64,000 bases of DNA from the NCBI GenBank assembly GCA_934501535.1, contig CAKSUM010000007.1, forward strand, positions 1 to 64,000, in the 5' to 3' direction. The DNA comes from an uncultured Clostridia bacterium. Its GTDB lineage: Bacteria > Bacillota > Clostridia > UBA1381. A model generated the notes under the pieces. It worked only from the letters and a program-made list of their open reading frames with translations. It was not told the origin of the DNA and searched no databases. The position numbers were made by a program, and so were the translations under genes. This document shows positions 16,581-25,780 of the stretch, one piece after another; position 1 is the first letter of the stretch; every line of letters begins with the position of its first letter.

Positions 16581-18026
16581 TTAAAATCTGAAATCTCTGC
16601 GGTTTGACGCTTTAATGTCCGCAATATTTTGGCGTGCAATATCGGCGACTTTTTCTTTAGGAATTTTTTCAAGCTCTTTCTCGATTAAATCAAAACCGAT
16701 TTTTTTCGTGTCCTCACCCGCATAGTCAACCAGATATTCGGTAAGCGTCATAAGCGCATTCGGGTGACAGCAATTCTGAATTTGCCCGGTTTTGCACAGA
16801 CTCATAAAACGGTCGCCCGTCCTTCCCTCGCGGTAGCATGCGGTGCAAAATGACGGAATATAACCGAGTTTCATAAGCCAGTTTACAACATCATCAAGGG
16901 TGCGCTGATCGGAAACGTCAAACTGCTCCGAATCGTGCGGACGTTCTTCCTCGGTGTATCCGCCGACAGATGTACGCGACGCTCCGCTGATTTGTGAAAT
17001 ACCCAAGCCCAAAACCTTTCCGCGAACCTCCTCGCTTTCTCTTGTCGAGATAATCATACCGGTGTACGGAACGGCAATTCTGATACATGCAATTATCTTT
17101 TCAAATATGTCATCGGCAAGACTGTTGTCGAATACGTCCGGGTCAATATCGTCCGCATGCTTAACGCGCGGAACGCTGATTGTGTGCGGACCTACGCCGT
17201 GAACCGCCTCAAGATGCTCCGCATGCATTAACAGTCCCGCAAATTCATATTTATAGCCCTCCAGCCCGAACAGCACGCCCAGGCCGACATCGTCAATGCC
17301 GCCATCCATGGCACGGTCCATCGCCTCGGTGTGATAGTCATAATCATGCTTCGGTCCTGTCGGGTGCAGCTCGAGATAGCTCTTTTTATTATAAGTTTCC
17401 TGAAATAAAATATATGTTCCGATACCGGCTTCTTTCAGTTTTCTGTAATTTTCCACGGTTGTTGCGGCAATATTTACGTTCACGCGCCTGATGTCGCCGT
17501 TTTTGTGGTGAACCGAATATATTGTATTTATGCAATCCAAAATGTATTCAATCGGGTTGTTAACCGGATCCTCGCCAGCCTCAATCGCCAGACGCTTATG
17601 TCCCATATCCTGCAGCGCAATAACTTCCGCTTTTATTTCCTCCTGCGTGAGCTTTTTGCGTGCGATGTGCTTATTCTTCATGTGATATGGGCAGTAAACG
17701 CAGCCGTTGACGCAGTAATTTGAAAGATAAAGCGGCGCAAACATAACAATTCTGTTTCCGTAAAAGGCGAGCTTAATTTCTTTTGCGAGCTTGTACATTT
17801 CTTCAACCTTTTCGGGAATATCGCATGCCAAAAGCACCGACGCTTCCCTGTGCGTAAGTCCCGAACAGACGGTGCCTTTATCTGTCTTTTTCGGCCGAGC
17901 TTTTTCAAGTATTTCATCAATAAGCTCAATATTGTGCTTATTTTCCTCGGCATAACGCATCGTTTCGAGTATTTCCTCGTCATTTATAAATTCTTCGGCT
18001 TTAAGTGATTTCGGATTATAGTTCAT
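16581..18026 (-). CDS. hydG: [FeFe]-hydrogenase H-cluster radical SAM maturase HydG
   Basis: Radical SAM tyrosine lyase that makes the CO and CN ligands of the H-cluster. The CxxxCxxC cluster motif is CVNGCVYCPYH at about residue 85. The C-terminal auxiliary-cluster motif is CTACYREGRTGDRFMSLCK, and DPVNNPIEYILDCI is typical of the barrel. Start chosen at ATG 18026 (GAAAGG upstream), giving about 481 residues. It is transcribed toward hydF and preceded by a promoter and a terminated leader (18069-18208), suggesting attenuation of the maturation genes. It may act with a hydrogenase encoded elsewhere. Confidence 0.96.
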   Translation of the reverse strand: MNYNPKSLKAEEFINDEEILETMRYAEENKHNIELIDEILEKARPKKTDKGTVCSGLTHREASVLLACDIPEKVEEMYKLAKEIKLAFYGNRIVMFAPLYLSNYCVNGCVYCPYHMKNKHIARKKLTQEEIKAEVIALQDMGHKRLAIEAGEDPVNNPIEYILDCINTIYSVHHKNGDIRRVNVNIAATTVENYRKLKEAGIGTYILFQETYNKKSYLELHPTGPKHDYDYHTEAMDRAMDGGIDDVGLGVLFGLEGYKYEFAGLLMHAEHLEAVHGVGPHTISVPRVKHADDIDPDVFDNSLADDIFEKIIACIRIAVPYTGMIISTRESEEVRGKVLGLGISQISGASRTSVGGYTEEERPHDSEQFDVSDQRTLDDVVNWLMKLGYIPSFCTACYREGRTGDRFMSLCKTGQIQNCCHPNALMTLTEYLVDYAGEDTKKIGFDLIEKELEKIPKEKVADIARQNIADIKASNRRDFRF

Positions 18027-18068
18027 TTTAGTTTTCCTTTCTTTATTCATACGCCGCCCCCGGCACAT

Positions 18069-18208
18069 TAAAAAAACCGCACCCGAAAAAGGGTGCGGTG
18101 CTTATACCGTTTAATTCCCTTTTTCTCAGAAATTGCAATGCAAAATCTTACCGTCAGGCAACATAGTATCTATATTATAATTATATCACAATGTTTCGTT
18201 TTCGTCAA
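18069..18208 (-). ncRNA. hydG leader: promoter, about 105-base RNA and intrinsic terminator
   Basis: TTGACG (18208-18203), 17 bases, TATAAT (18185-18180), giving a start near 18173. The RNA then has small hairpins (TTGCC-TGAC-GGTAA; TTGCA-T-TGCAA) and ends in a strong terminator with arms 18091-18099/18076-18084 and seven Ts. The terminator stands 43 bases before the hydG ATG. It is either a transcription attenuator or a small RNA; I do not recognise it as a known riboswitch class. Confidence 0.6.
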
Positions 18209-18213
18209 GTGTA

Positions 18214-19194
18214 TTATAAAAGAGTTCTGCGTATTTCCTCTGCAGATTTTGACAGCAGATACGCCGGCGGAATATCAAATACGGTTTTGCAGCCCACTGC
18301 TCCCTCGCGGTTTAATCTGCTGACAGCACGCGCATACGCAACCAGCACCGAGCCGGTAAATTCCGGGTTTGAATCAAGCTTCAGGCTGTACTCGATTGTA
18401 TGCTTGTGAGCGCCGTCGGCGCCGGTGTTTCCGCTCCTGATGACAAATCCGCCGTGCGGCATGCCGCTGTGATTTTTCTTCATTTCTTCCTCAGAAATGA
18501 AATGAACAATTGTATCATAATCCGAAAAATAGTTCGGCATCGTCTTTATTTCATGCTCTATTTTTGCTTTGTCGGCGCCGTCCTCCGCCACAACAAAACA
18601 TTCTCTCAAATGCTTTTCGCGGGTGGAAAGCTCCGGATTTTCTCCGTTTCTTACACGATTTAACGCACTTTCAATCGGTATTGTGTACTGCCGCGCGTCC
18701 TTTACTCCTTCAATCCTCCGTACTGCGTCGGAATGACCCTGGCTCACTCCCCTGCCCCAGAAAGTGTACGTGTTTCCGCAAGGCAAAACAGCCTCGGCAT
18801 ATAATCTGCTGAGCGAAAACATGCCCGGATCCCAACCGGCGGAAATCAATGCCGTATTTTTATTTTCCTTTGCCGCATTATCAACTCTGTCAAAGTGCTG
18901 CGGAATGTGGGCATGCGTATCGAAACTGTCAATAACGTTAAAATACTTCGCATACTCCGGCATCTGCTCCGGCAAATCTGTTGCCGAACCGCCGCAGATT
19001 ATCAAAACATCTATATTGTCCTTATGCTTTACCATTTCATCTATCGGAAACACCTTTGCTCCGGTCTGAGTTTCTACGGTTTCCGGATTTCTTCTTGTAA
19101 ATATTCCGTACAGCGAAATATCACTGTTCTGCGCTGCCGCATACTCAACGCCTCTGCCGAGATTGCCGTATCCCGCTATTGCTATATTTATCAT
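18214..19194 (-). CDS. ddh: meso-Diaminopimelate dehydrogenase
   Basis: A 326-residue NADP-dependent enzyme producing meso-diaminopimelate in one step from tetrahydrodipicolinate and ammonia, for lysine and peptidoglycan. The N-terminal dinucleotide fold is INIAIAGYGNLGRGVEYA. The body contains IICGGSATDLPEQ, DSFDTHAHIP, SAGWDPGMFSLSRLYAEAVLP, WGRGVSQGHSDAVRRIEGV and the C-terminal NPEFTGSVLVAYARA. All are hallmark blocks and the length is normal for the family. It stands alone, with the hydG promoter starting just after its stop codon. Confidence 0.96.
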   Translation of the reverse strand: MINIAIAGYGNLGRGVEYAAAQNSDISLYGIFTRRNPETVETQTGAKVFPIDEMVKHKDNIDVLIICGGSATDLPEQMPEYAKYFNVIDSFDTHAHIPQHFDRVDNAAKENKNTALISAGWDPGMFSLSRLYAEAVLPCGNTYTFWGRGVSQGHSDAVRRIEGVKDARQYTIPIESALNRVRNGENPELSTREKHLRECFVVAEDGADKAKIEHEIKTMPNYFSDYDTIVHFISEEEMKKNHSGMPHGGFVIRSGNTGADGAHKHTIEYSLKLDSNPEFTGSVLVAYARAVSRLNREGAVGCKTVFDIPPAYLLSKSAEEIRRTLL

Positions 19195-19313
19195 TTTTAC
19201 CGCTCCTTCCGAACTTTTATATTCATATTATAATACATTTTCCGTGTAAAATCAATAAATATCGGCAAAAAAAGCAGCAGCCCGAAAAAAATCCGTACTG
19301 CCGTATTTGTCGC

Positions 19314-20309
19314 CTATTCAAAAAACAATGTTGCAACATTCCAGCCGCCGATTTCGGGAATTGTCACAATGCCGTTTTCATCAACGCTAAGCTCAGCCGG
19401 AGTTAAATACTGTCCCATAAGCAGTGCTTTTGTGCCGGGTTCATGCTGCACTTTGATTTTAACATTTTCATATTTTCCCATAGTGCAGTTGGTTATGCTC
19501 ACGCACGCAAGTGAACCGTCTTTATCGGCTCTCGGGTGAACCATGGCGGAAAATGCAGTAATCATTCTTGACGAAAGCGGTTTTCCCGATATGTATTCTA
19601 TACTGTTGAAAATCTGTTCTCTTTTCGCTGTGCTCACGGTTCTGTTCAGCAAGTCAAATCCGAATACTGCCCATTTTGCACCATTCGGCGTTTTGATAAC
19701 CACATTTGCAACCGCACCGTCATTTTCCTCCGAACCCGGGACGGTTTTTATGTATCGGCCGATAACCTCGGGGTTTCCGCCGACAAGCTTATAAGCCTCG
19801 TCCGTCAAAAATTTTCCGTTCCACCGCGTGCCGGCATTTCCAGAATTGATTTCGTGCTCCGTAAATTCTTCATTAAGCCTGCGTATGGATATTCTTTCGG
19901 CAGCGATGCCCAAATCAAAACCGCGGTTTTTCAAAACGTCAACAGCCTTTCCGTCCGTCAGAACCGGAAGTCCGATAATCTTTTCTATTTCTTCGTCCGA
20001 CAGCCTTTTCGCGGTTTCTCCGCTCATTACAAAGACTCCGCTGTCGCGGTATTCATACACAAGCGGCAGATTGATAAATCCGAGAATATGTTCCTCGTCT
20101 TCATTTTTACCCAGTATGTAATCAAACGGTTCTGTGCATTTAACACTCCAGCTGTTATGCGGATAAACAAGTGTTACACCGTCCGGCACTGTTCTTTTGT
20201 TCACCTCCGCAAGCTTCTGCCAATAATCGCGGTGACGTGAAAAAGCGCTCAGCATCTGTCCGTACCAATCACTCTTTTCTCTTAAGCTCATCATCATGGA
20301 ATAGCTCAT
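19314..20309 (-). pseudogene. C-terminal half of a large TIM-barrel (glycosidase-like) protein after an in-frame TAG
   Basis: This 331-codon frame is in the same frame as 20316-21302 and is separated from it only by TAG at 20318-20316 and two sense codons. There is no ribosome binding site before its ATG at 20309, and the first residues (SYSMMMSLREKSDWYGQMLSAF) continue a barrel helix. Later parts look like a beta-sandwich (VSITNCTMGKYENVKIKV) as in GH42-like or other large hydrolases. I interpret both halves as one protein of about 660 residues with an interrupting stop. Function unknown. Confidence 0.6.
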
Positions 20310-20315
20310 TGCTGT

Positions 20316-21302
20316 CTAACCGAGAGCAAAATAATATGATGTTTCAAAACATACTCCCGGAATGCTTTTGCCGTATGTGACAAACGGAAGATTTTCAATT
20401 TCCGGGCGTATTTCCTCGACATACGGCGGCAGCTCGCGAATTTGCTTCAGCATCTTTTTGCCTTTGTATATAAATTCCAGCGGATTGTGGTCATCATAAG
20501 CTCCTCCGCCCGGACGCGAAAGCGGCGGCTTGCCTGTCGCATCGTATATCGCTTTCAGTATATTTCGCGCACCGCCCTCGATATATCCGTCAAAATCACA
20601 TTGCTGAAATCCTACATATGTTTCCGGCATAACCTCATGAATTACCCAACACAGCTCATATGTAAATTGATACAGCCCGTCGCTTACAAAATCCATGTAT
20701 CTTTTTCGCCATTTTGTATCACCGAAATTTATTTCATGAACCAATTCCGCGCGCGTAAATGAACTTCCGTACATATCGTTGAATTTCTTCAGACAATCAT
20801 CGCAAAAGCAGCCGTGAATTACCGGTAAATGGTGGCACGGACGCAAATCATCGTCAATCCATATCGCATAAGGCTTTACTCCGGCATATTTTTTTATTGC
20901 GTCAAACGTATATTTTTTAAAGTTTTTTCCGTGCCAGCAAAAACAATATTCCGCGAATTTTCCATCATCATCTACCATGTGCTCGACTTCCGAACCCTCA
21001 TACAGCAATCCGCTGCAGTCACGGCTTGCTATATATTCGCCGTGCCCTATAGTGTTGCTCAGCTGCAGCGACACACGAATACCTGCTTTCCTGAATTTAT
21101 CCGCCGAACGGATTATTTTCTCCGCAGCCTCCGCATGGCGTTCAAGCGGCGGAAATCCGTATTCCGTTGCAAACCAGACCTCATCGCATGACCCCGGATG
21201 GTCTTTGATAATTTGCAGCACCGACTCCATATATTCGTCATTCTGCCTGCTGCCCAATCTTTGTGTAAGCAATATAAGCCCCCCAATTCCTTTTTTAATC
21301 AA
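20316..21302 (-). pseudogene. N-terminal half of a large TIM-barrel (glycosidase-like) protein, ends at TAG
   Basis: A 328-codon frame with barrel-like features: GGLILLTQRLG, EVWFATEYGFP, GIRVSLQLSNTIGHGEY, YAIWIDDDLRP, HGCFCDDCLKKFN and SKSIP/ETSYYFALG at the end. WIDDDLR with a CxxC-containing follow-up resembles putative glycoside hydrolases of gut Clostridia. The frame runs into TAG and then continues open for another 331 codons (19314-20309). The start could be the TTG at 21302 or a TTG ten codons later; neither has an ideal ribosome binding site. I do not assign a substrate. Confidence 0.6.
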
Positions 21303-21375
21303 TACATATAATATAACATCTTCCGGCTAAAGCCAACACTTTTTGTTACGAATAATTTTCGTAATTTCAAAGACA

Positions 21376-21420
21376 CAAAAAGTGCGGAAAATTCCGCCTG
21401 AGGCTTTCGTTTCCGCACTT
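21376..21420 (-). terminator. Terminator of the ECF sigma operon
   Basis: AAGTGCGGAAA (21420-21410) pairs with TTTCCGCACTT (21390-21380) and TTTGTGTC follows. It lies immediately after the stop codon of 21427-22164. Confidence 0.8.
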
Positions 21421-21426
21421 GCATAT

Positions 21427-22164
21427 TTACTTTTCCGCCGCCTCTTTCGCCATATCGACAAGCTGTTCCTTGGTCAGGCTGCCGCCCATTTGCATAAGGC
21501 TGTAGTGAGTATTGCCGTCCTTCCAGCTTGCGCTCGAAATTGTCATTACTTCCACTTCACCGGAACCGTACGAGAATACAAGCTCGCCGTTTGCCTCAGC
21601 CTTTTTGTCCTCATCTGTCAATTTATAATCAGCCGGCACGAACTTGTTGACGTAGCTGTAATAATAGATGTCGGTGCCGTTTACACTGTCTGCGACTTCG
21701 CCCTCCTGCGGTACCTGCGTATCGTATTTGCTCTGGCTGAAATAAATCTTTTCCCCGTCCTTATCATATGTGAAATCGAACGATTTAAATTTTTCCGCAA
21801 CGTTGTCACCGTCATCATGCAATGCGTTGTCTACAATATGACCCGCTTCAAATGAATACCCGTTTGAAAATTCATCAATCAAAATCGGCACAAAACCGCA
21901 ATCTTTTATGCACTGCTCCTCCGCAGGCAAGGTTTTGAAATCCGGGCGCGACCCCGAAGATGCATACCAGCTTGTAATAATACCGCTCGATGCCGCGTAA
22001 ACCACTGCTCCGCAAGTTATCACCGCCGCTGCCGCTATCGCCATGATTTTTTTCTTTGACATATGTTTTCTCTCCTTAAATTGCTTTAAATTTTTGATAA
22101 TCTTTTCCGTTCCGTCCGGAACCTTCATTTTTGCTACCGCATCAATATAATCACTGCTTTTCAT
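21427..22164 (-). CDS. Membrane protein paired with an ECF sigma factor (putative anti-sigma factor)
   Basis: A 245-residue protein with a cytoplasmic N-terminus of about 35 residues, one membrane segment (KKIMAIAAAAVITCGAVVYA) and a long external domain. Start ATG 22164 is one base after the sigma factor stop, with GGAGG eight bases upstream, indicating translational coupling. The order sigma factor then single-span membrane protein is the usual arrangement of ECF sigma/anti-sigma pairs. The extracytoplasmic domain has a DUF4367/DUF4179-like feel but I cannot confirm it. The terminator follows at once. Confidence 0.8.
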   Translation of the reverse strand: MKSSDYIDAVAKMKVPDGTEKIIKNLKQFKERKHMSKKKIMAIAAAAVITCGAVVYAASSGIITSWYASSGSRPDFKTLPAEEQCIKDCGFVPILIDEFSNGYSFEAGHIVDNALHDDGDNVAEKFKSFDFTYDKDGEKIYFSQSKYDTQVPQEGEVADSVNGTDIYYYSYVNKFVPADYKLTDEDKKAEANGELVFSYGSGEVEVMTISSASWKDGNTHYSLMQMGGSLTKEQLVDMAKEAAEK

Positions 22165-22165
22165 T

Positions 22166-22654
22166 TCAATTACCTCCGTCATATTCAATCCTGAGCTTTT
22201 CGCGCGCATACTGCAGGCGTTTTTTTACCGCCGAAACCGACAGGTCGGTCATAGACGCTATTTCCGCGGTTTTGTATCCCTCAATATAATAAAGATGCAA
22301 AACGCTTCTGTACTTCGGCGCAAGCCGCATTACACATTCAAGTATTTCCCTGTCATGTTCAGCTGCCGCCAGCTTTGTTACGTCATCAAGGTTTACCGCC
22401 GCATGCCGCACCCGAAAACGCCGCATACTTTTGCATACATTTGTCGCAACATGAATGAGCCATGCTTTTTTGTGTTCTTCGCCGTTAAACTCCGGTGACC
22501 TTGTTATGTATCTTAAAAACGTGTCCGAAACCGCGTCCTCTGCATCGGCACAATCGGCAAGGATTGCAAAGCATAATTTAAAAAGCATATCGTAATAGGT
22601 TTTCACAGTTTTTTCAATTTCATCATCAGCCGGCCGCACTGAATGATTTTTCAT
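22166..22654 (-). CDS. ECF-type RNA polymerase sigma factor
   Basis: A 162-residue sigma-70-family factor. Region 2 is YYDMLFKLCFAILADCADAEDAVSDTFLRYI with the typical AEDAV-DTF core, and region 4 is LAPKYRSVLHLYYIEGYKTAEIA followed by SVSAVKKRLQYAREKL, the -35-binding helix-turn-helix. It is the first gene of a two-gene operon with a membrane partner. The signal is unknown. Confidence 0.93.
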   Translation of the reverse strand: MKNHSVRPADDEIEKTVKTYYDMLFKLCFAILADCADAEDAVSDTFLRYITRSPEFNGEEHKKAWLIHVATNVCKSMRRFRVRHAAVNLDDVTKLAAAEHDREILECVMRLAPKYRSVLHLYYIEGYKTAEIASMTDLSVSAVKKRLQYAREKLRIEYDGGN

Positions 22655-22716
22655 CTCTCTCAGCTCCTTTCATATACAACACGCCGCAGGACGGCAAACG
22701 GTGACAAAATAAATGC

Positions 22717-22744
22717 AAAAAGAGTCCGGATTTTTTCCGAACCC
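22717..22744 (-). terminator. Terminator after phoR
   Basis: On the minus strand GGGTTCGGA (22744-22736) pairs, with two G-U pairs, to TCCGGACTC (22730-22722), followed by TTTTTG. It closes the pst-pho cluster. Confidence 0.75.
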
Positions 22745-22749
22745 TTTTT

Positions 22750-24405
22750 CTATCGGTTAAAACTTACCGTAATGCTTGTTCCCTCTCCGAGCGTACTTTT
22801 CAAAGAAATTTCCGCATTGTGGAACATTGCGCCGTGTTTTACAATGGACAGTCCCAAGCCGGTTCCGCCCACTTCCTTTGAATGACTTTTGTCTACGCGG
22901 TAAAACCGTTCAAACACTCTGTCGCGGTCTGCGGCAGGAATCCCTATTCCGGTATCGCGTACCGTAAGATTAACCTTTTTATCCGTTGTATTTACAATAA
23001 TATCGACGCTGCCGCCGTCTTTATTGTATTTTATTGCATTATCGCAAAGATTGTATATCATTTCGTCGATTACCTTTGACGAACCGCTGATGCTCACACT
23101 GTCCCCGATTACACTGACGGTAACATTTTTCTTTTTTGCCTCGGGAGCAAGCCTTTGCGCCGCGCTTTCCGCCGCCTTATACAAATCGACCTTTTCCGCG
23201 TCATGCGGAACGGCATTCTCGTCCAGCTCGGATATTTTAATAATATCGCTGACAAGCGTGACGAGTCTTTTTGCCTCATCATAGATAATTCCCGAAAATT
23301 CTTTGACTGTTTCCTCCGGTGCTCCGCCGGCTTTCATTATTTCCGCAAAGCCGAGAATTGATGTAAGCGGCGTTTTCAGCTCGTGCGACACATTCGAGGT
23401 AAATTCGCGTCTTAACTGTTCACGCTGCGTTCTTTCCGTCACATCTATGATAACGATTATCGCGCCTATTATTTTACCGCCGCTGCGCACCGGATTTGCA
23501 ATTACATTATAGAATTTGCCGTCGGGAGAAAGGTCGCTTTCCTCGTGTCTGCCGCTTAAGGCTCCCTCGACCGTATCACGAAATTCCTTGCTGCGGTTCA
23601 GTGAATACACACTTTCCGATTTTACATTATCCGTCCCCAGCAGCCTGAGCGCCGCACCGTTATAACTCAAAATGTTGGCAAATTTATCTATAACAAGCAG
23701 TCCCTCGCTCATATTTTCGGTTATGAGTCTGAACTCCTCCTGCTTTTGCTTTGCCTCCTTTACCTGTCGTTTTATGGTTTCGTTCTGGTTCGCTATTTTA
23801 CGCAAAAGCGGCGTAAGTTCTTCGTATGTATCATTTTTTTCGGGATTATCGAGATCCAGACTGTTTATAGGGTTAATTATTGTTTTTGAAACACGGTTTG
23901 ACAGCACCAGCGATATAATCAGCGCAATTACAAGTATAACAATAATCGGCTGCATCAGTCCCAAAAGAATTAACAAAATGGAATTTTGAACCGTCGATAC
24001 ACGCAGAATATCGCCGTTATCCAATTTCACCGCATAATAAAGCGTCTTTTCCATAAGCGTGCTTGAATAGCGCGCGCTTCTGCCGAACCCGTTTGCCTTT
24101 GCATCAATAATTTCTCTGCGCCCGGCATGATTTTCAAGTTTTTTTGCATCGGCACCGGTATCGGCAAGTACATCTCCGTTTTCCGAAACCAGAGTGACGC
24201 GTTCGCCTCTGTTCTTGAAATTGTCCAGATATTCCGTGCCTTCCGCTGAAATTCCGTAAGACAGATAGCTCGCTTCGTTTTTCAGCTCATTAAAAATACG
24301 CCCCTCAAAATAGGAATACAAAATACCGAAAATCATTACAAAGCTTACCGAAAGCACCAGAACCGACGTGAGGAAATTAAGCGTAAATATTTTTTTATTC
24401 ATCAT
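22750..24405 (-). CDS. phoR: Phosphate-responsive sensor histidine kinase PhoR
   Basis: A 551-residue kinase. Membrane segments lie near residues 9-31 and 128-165, with an extracellular sensor region between them (LVSENGDVLADTG). Then come HAMP-like and PAS regions (ITENMSEGLLVIDKFANILSYN). HisKA follows with the phosphoacceptor in SHELKTPLTSILGF, and HATPase_c with NAIKYN, DTGIGIP and GGTGLGLSIVKH. It overlaps phoB by 11 bases and forms the cluster's two-component system. Confidence 0.92.
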   Translation of the reverse strand: MMNKKIFTLNFLTSVLVLSVSFVMIFGILYSYFEGRIFNELKNEASYLSYGISAEGTEYLDNFKNRGERVTLVSENGDVLADTGADAKKLENHAGRREIIDAKANGFGRSARYSSTLMEKTLYYAVKLDNGDILRVSTVQNSILLILLGLMQPIIVILVIALIISLVLSNRVSKTIINPINSLDLDNPEKNDTYEELTPLLRKIANQNETIKRQVKEAKQKQEEFRLITENMSEGLLVIDKFANILSYNGAALRLLGTDNVKSESVYSLNRSKEFRDTVEGALSGRHEESDLSPDGKFYNVIANPVRSGGKIIGAIIVIIDVTERTQREQLRREFTSNVSHELKTPLTSILGFAEIMKAGGAPEETVKEFSGIIYDEAKRLVTLVSDIIKISELDENAVPHDAEKVDLYKAAESAAQRLAPEAKKKNVTVSVIGDSVSISGSSKVIDEMIYNLCDNAIKYNKDGGSVDIIVNTTDKKVNLTVRDTGIGIPAADRDRVFERFYRVDKSHSKEVGGTGLGLSIVKHGAMFHNAEISLKSTLGEGTSITVSFNR

Positions 24406-25072
24406 TGCGTTCCTCCAGCTTATATCCGATATTTTTAACCGTACGTATGTATTCTCCGGCTTCTCCCAGCTTTACTCTGAGCTTGCGTATATGTACGTCC
24501 AGAGTTCTTGATTCATCATAAAATTCTCCCCATATCTGCGTGAGCAGCGTACTGCGGCTGACAACGTTTCCCTTCGCCTCAAGCAGCACCTTAAGCAGCG
24601 AAAACTCCTTGAAAGATAAATCTATTTCATTGCCGTCAACCTTTATTACATGCTTTTGCGGATTTACATACAGCTTTCCGACCGTGTACTCGGATACGCC
24701 GCTTGTTTTTTCATACCTGCGCAGAACAGCGTGCACGCGGCTTATAAGCTCGGGTATGCCGAACGGTTTGGAAATATAATCATCGGCGCCGGCGTCAAGT
24801 CCGGTAACCTTATCAAATTCACTGTCCTTTGCCGTTATCATTATTACGGGAATATCATTATATTTTTTGTTTGCCTTAAGCTTTGACAGAATATTCAGTC
24901 CGTCCTCCTCAGGCAGCATAATATCAAGCAATATGAGTTTCGGAATATTTTCCGCAATCCTGTGCCAAAACTCGCTCGGCAGTGAAAACCCCTCCACTTT
25001 ATAGCCCTCTTTTTCCAGGCTGTAGCAGACAAGTCTGCGGATATTTGCGTCATCTTCAACAAAACATATCAT
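24395..25072 (-). CDS. phoB: Phosphate regulon response regulator PhoB/PhoP
   Basis: A 225-residue OmpR-type regulator. The receiver domain holds the acidic pair EDD near residue 6, the phosphorylated Asp in LILLDIMLPEEDG, the Thr in MITAKD and the Lys in YISKPF. The C-terminal winged helix has LSFKEFSLLKVLLEAKGNVVSRSTLL and VDVHIRKLRVKLG-like residues (LDVHIRKLRVKLG). It lies downstream of pstSCAB-phoU and upstream of phoR. Pho boxes before pstS (29170-29209) are its likely target. Confidence 0.94.
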   Translation of the reverse strand: MICFVEDDANIRRLVCYSLEKEGYKVEGFSLPSEFWHRIAENIPKLILLDIMLPEEDGLNILSKLKANKKYNDIPVIMITAKDSEFDKVTGLDAGADDYISKPFGIPELISRVHAVLRRYEKTSGVSEYTVGKLYVNPQKHVIKVDGNEIDLSFKEFSLLKVLLEAKGNVVSRSTLLTQIWGEFYDESRTLDVHIRKLRVKLGEAGEYIRTVKNIGYKLEERNDE

Positions 25073-25135
25073 ATTCCGTCACCTCCGTTATCTACATTAT
25101 ACATTGAAACCGCAAAATTTTCAATACCCTGCGTT

Positions 25136-25780
25136 CTATTTATCATCGGCATGGTCACCGGTGATTGAATAAATCACCCATTCCGCAATATTTTCCGCAT
25201 GGTCGCCTATTCGTTCAAAATATTTAGCAATCATAAGCGTATCCACCAGCGCCTCGGCGTCCTCGTTTGACTTTCGTATCGCCTCGATAAGCTCGCCTTT
25301 TATCCTGTCAAACATGCCGTCAACGATGTTATCATGCAAAATCACGGTGCGTGCCATTTTTTCGTCTTTATTAACAAATGACTCCACGCTCTCGGTCACC
25401 ATTTTGATTGCTGCGCGCGCCATATCCTCAATGTGTGTTATTCCGCGAATATCGCCCTGCGCATACTCGGCAATCTCCGCAATATCGGACGCCTGATCTC
25501 CGATACGTTCCATATCCGAAATCATTTTCAGCGCCGACGAGATAATACGCAAATCGCTTGCTACCGGCTGCTGAAGCGTCAGAAGCTTCATGCAAAGATT
25601 TTCAATATCACGTTCCTTGCTGTCAATCTGTTTTTCGGTTTCAATTGCATTAGTTTTCATTGCCGCGTCATTATCAATGAGATATTTTACCGCACTGCTT
25701 ATTGCATCTTCACAAAGCGCGCCCATTACTATAAGCTCATTGTTTAAAGTGCGCAGCTGTTCGTCAAATTTATTGCGCAT
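25136..25780 (-). CDS. phoU: Phosphate signalling regulator PhoU
   Basis: A 214-residue helical protein that links the Pst importer to the PhoR kinase. Start chosen at ATG 25780, which overlaps the pstB stop (TGATG) and has GGGAGG upstream; the longer frame to 25813 would run into pstB. The two PhoU repeats are visible: ERDIENLCMKLLTLQQPVASDLRII...DMERIGDQASDIAE and MIAKYFERIGDHAENIAEWVIY, both with the metal-binding E/D-rich E..xGD motif. Confidence 0.95.
   Translation of the reverse strand: MRNKFDEQLRTLNNELIVMGALCEDAISSAVKYLIDNDAAMKTNAIETEKQIDSKERDIENLCMKLLTLQQPVASDLRIISSALKMISDMERIGDQASDIAEIAEYAQGDIRGITHIEDMARAAIKMVTESVESFVNKDEKMARTVILHDNIVDGMFDRIKGELIEAIRKSNEDAEALVDTLMIAKYFERIGDHAENIAEWVIYSITGDHADDK

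Noticed and set aside
20306..20321. Programmed pyrrolysine insertion at TAG
   Set aside because: No pyl genes in the window and the protein is not a methyltransferase; a nonsense mutation or error is simpler, so recorded only as an open possibility.
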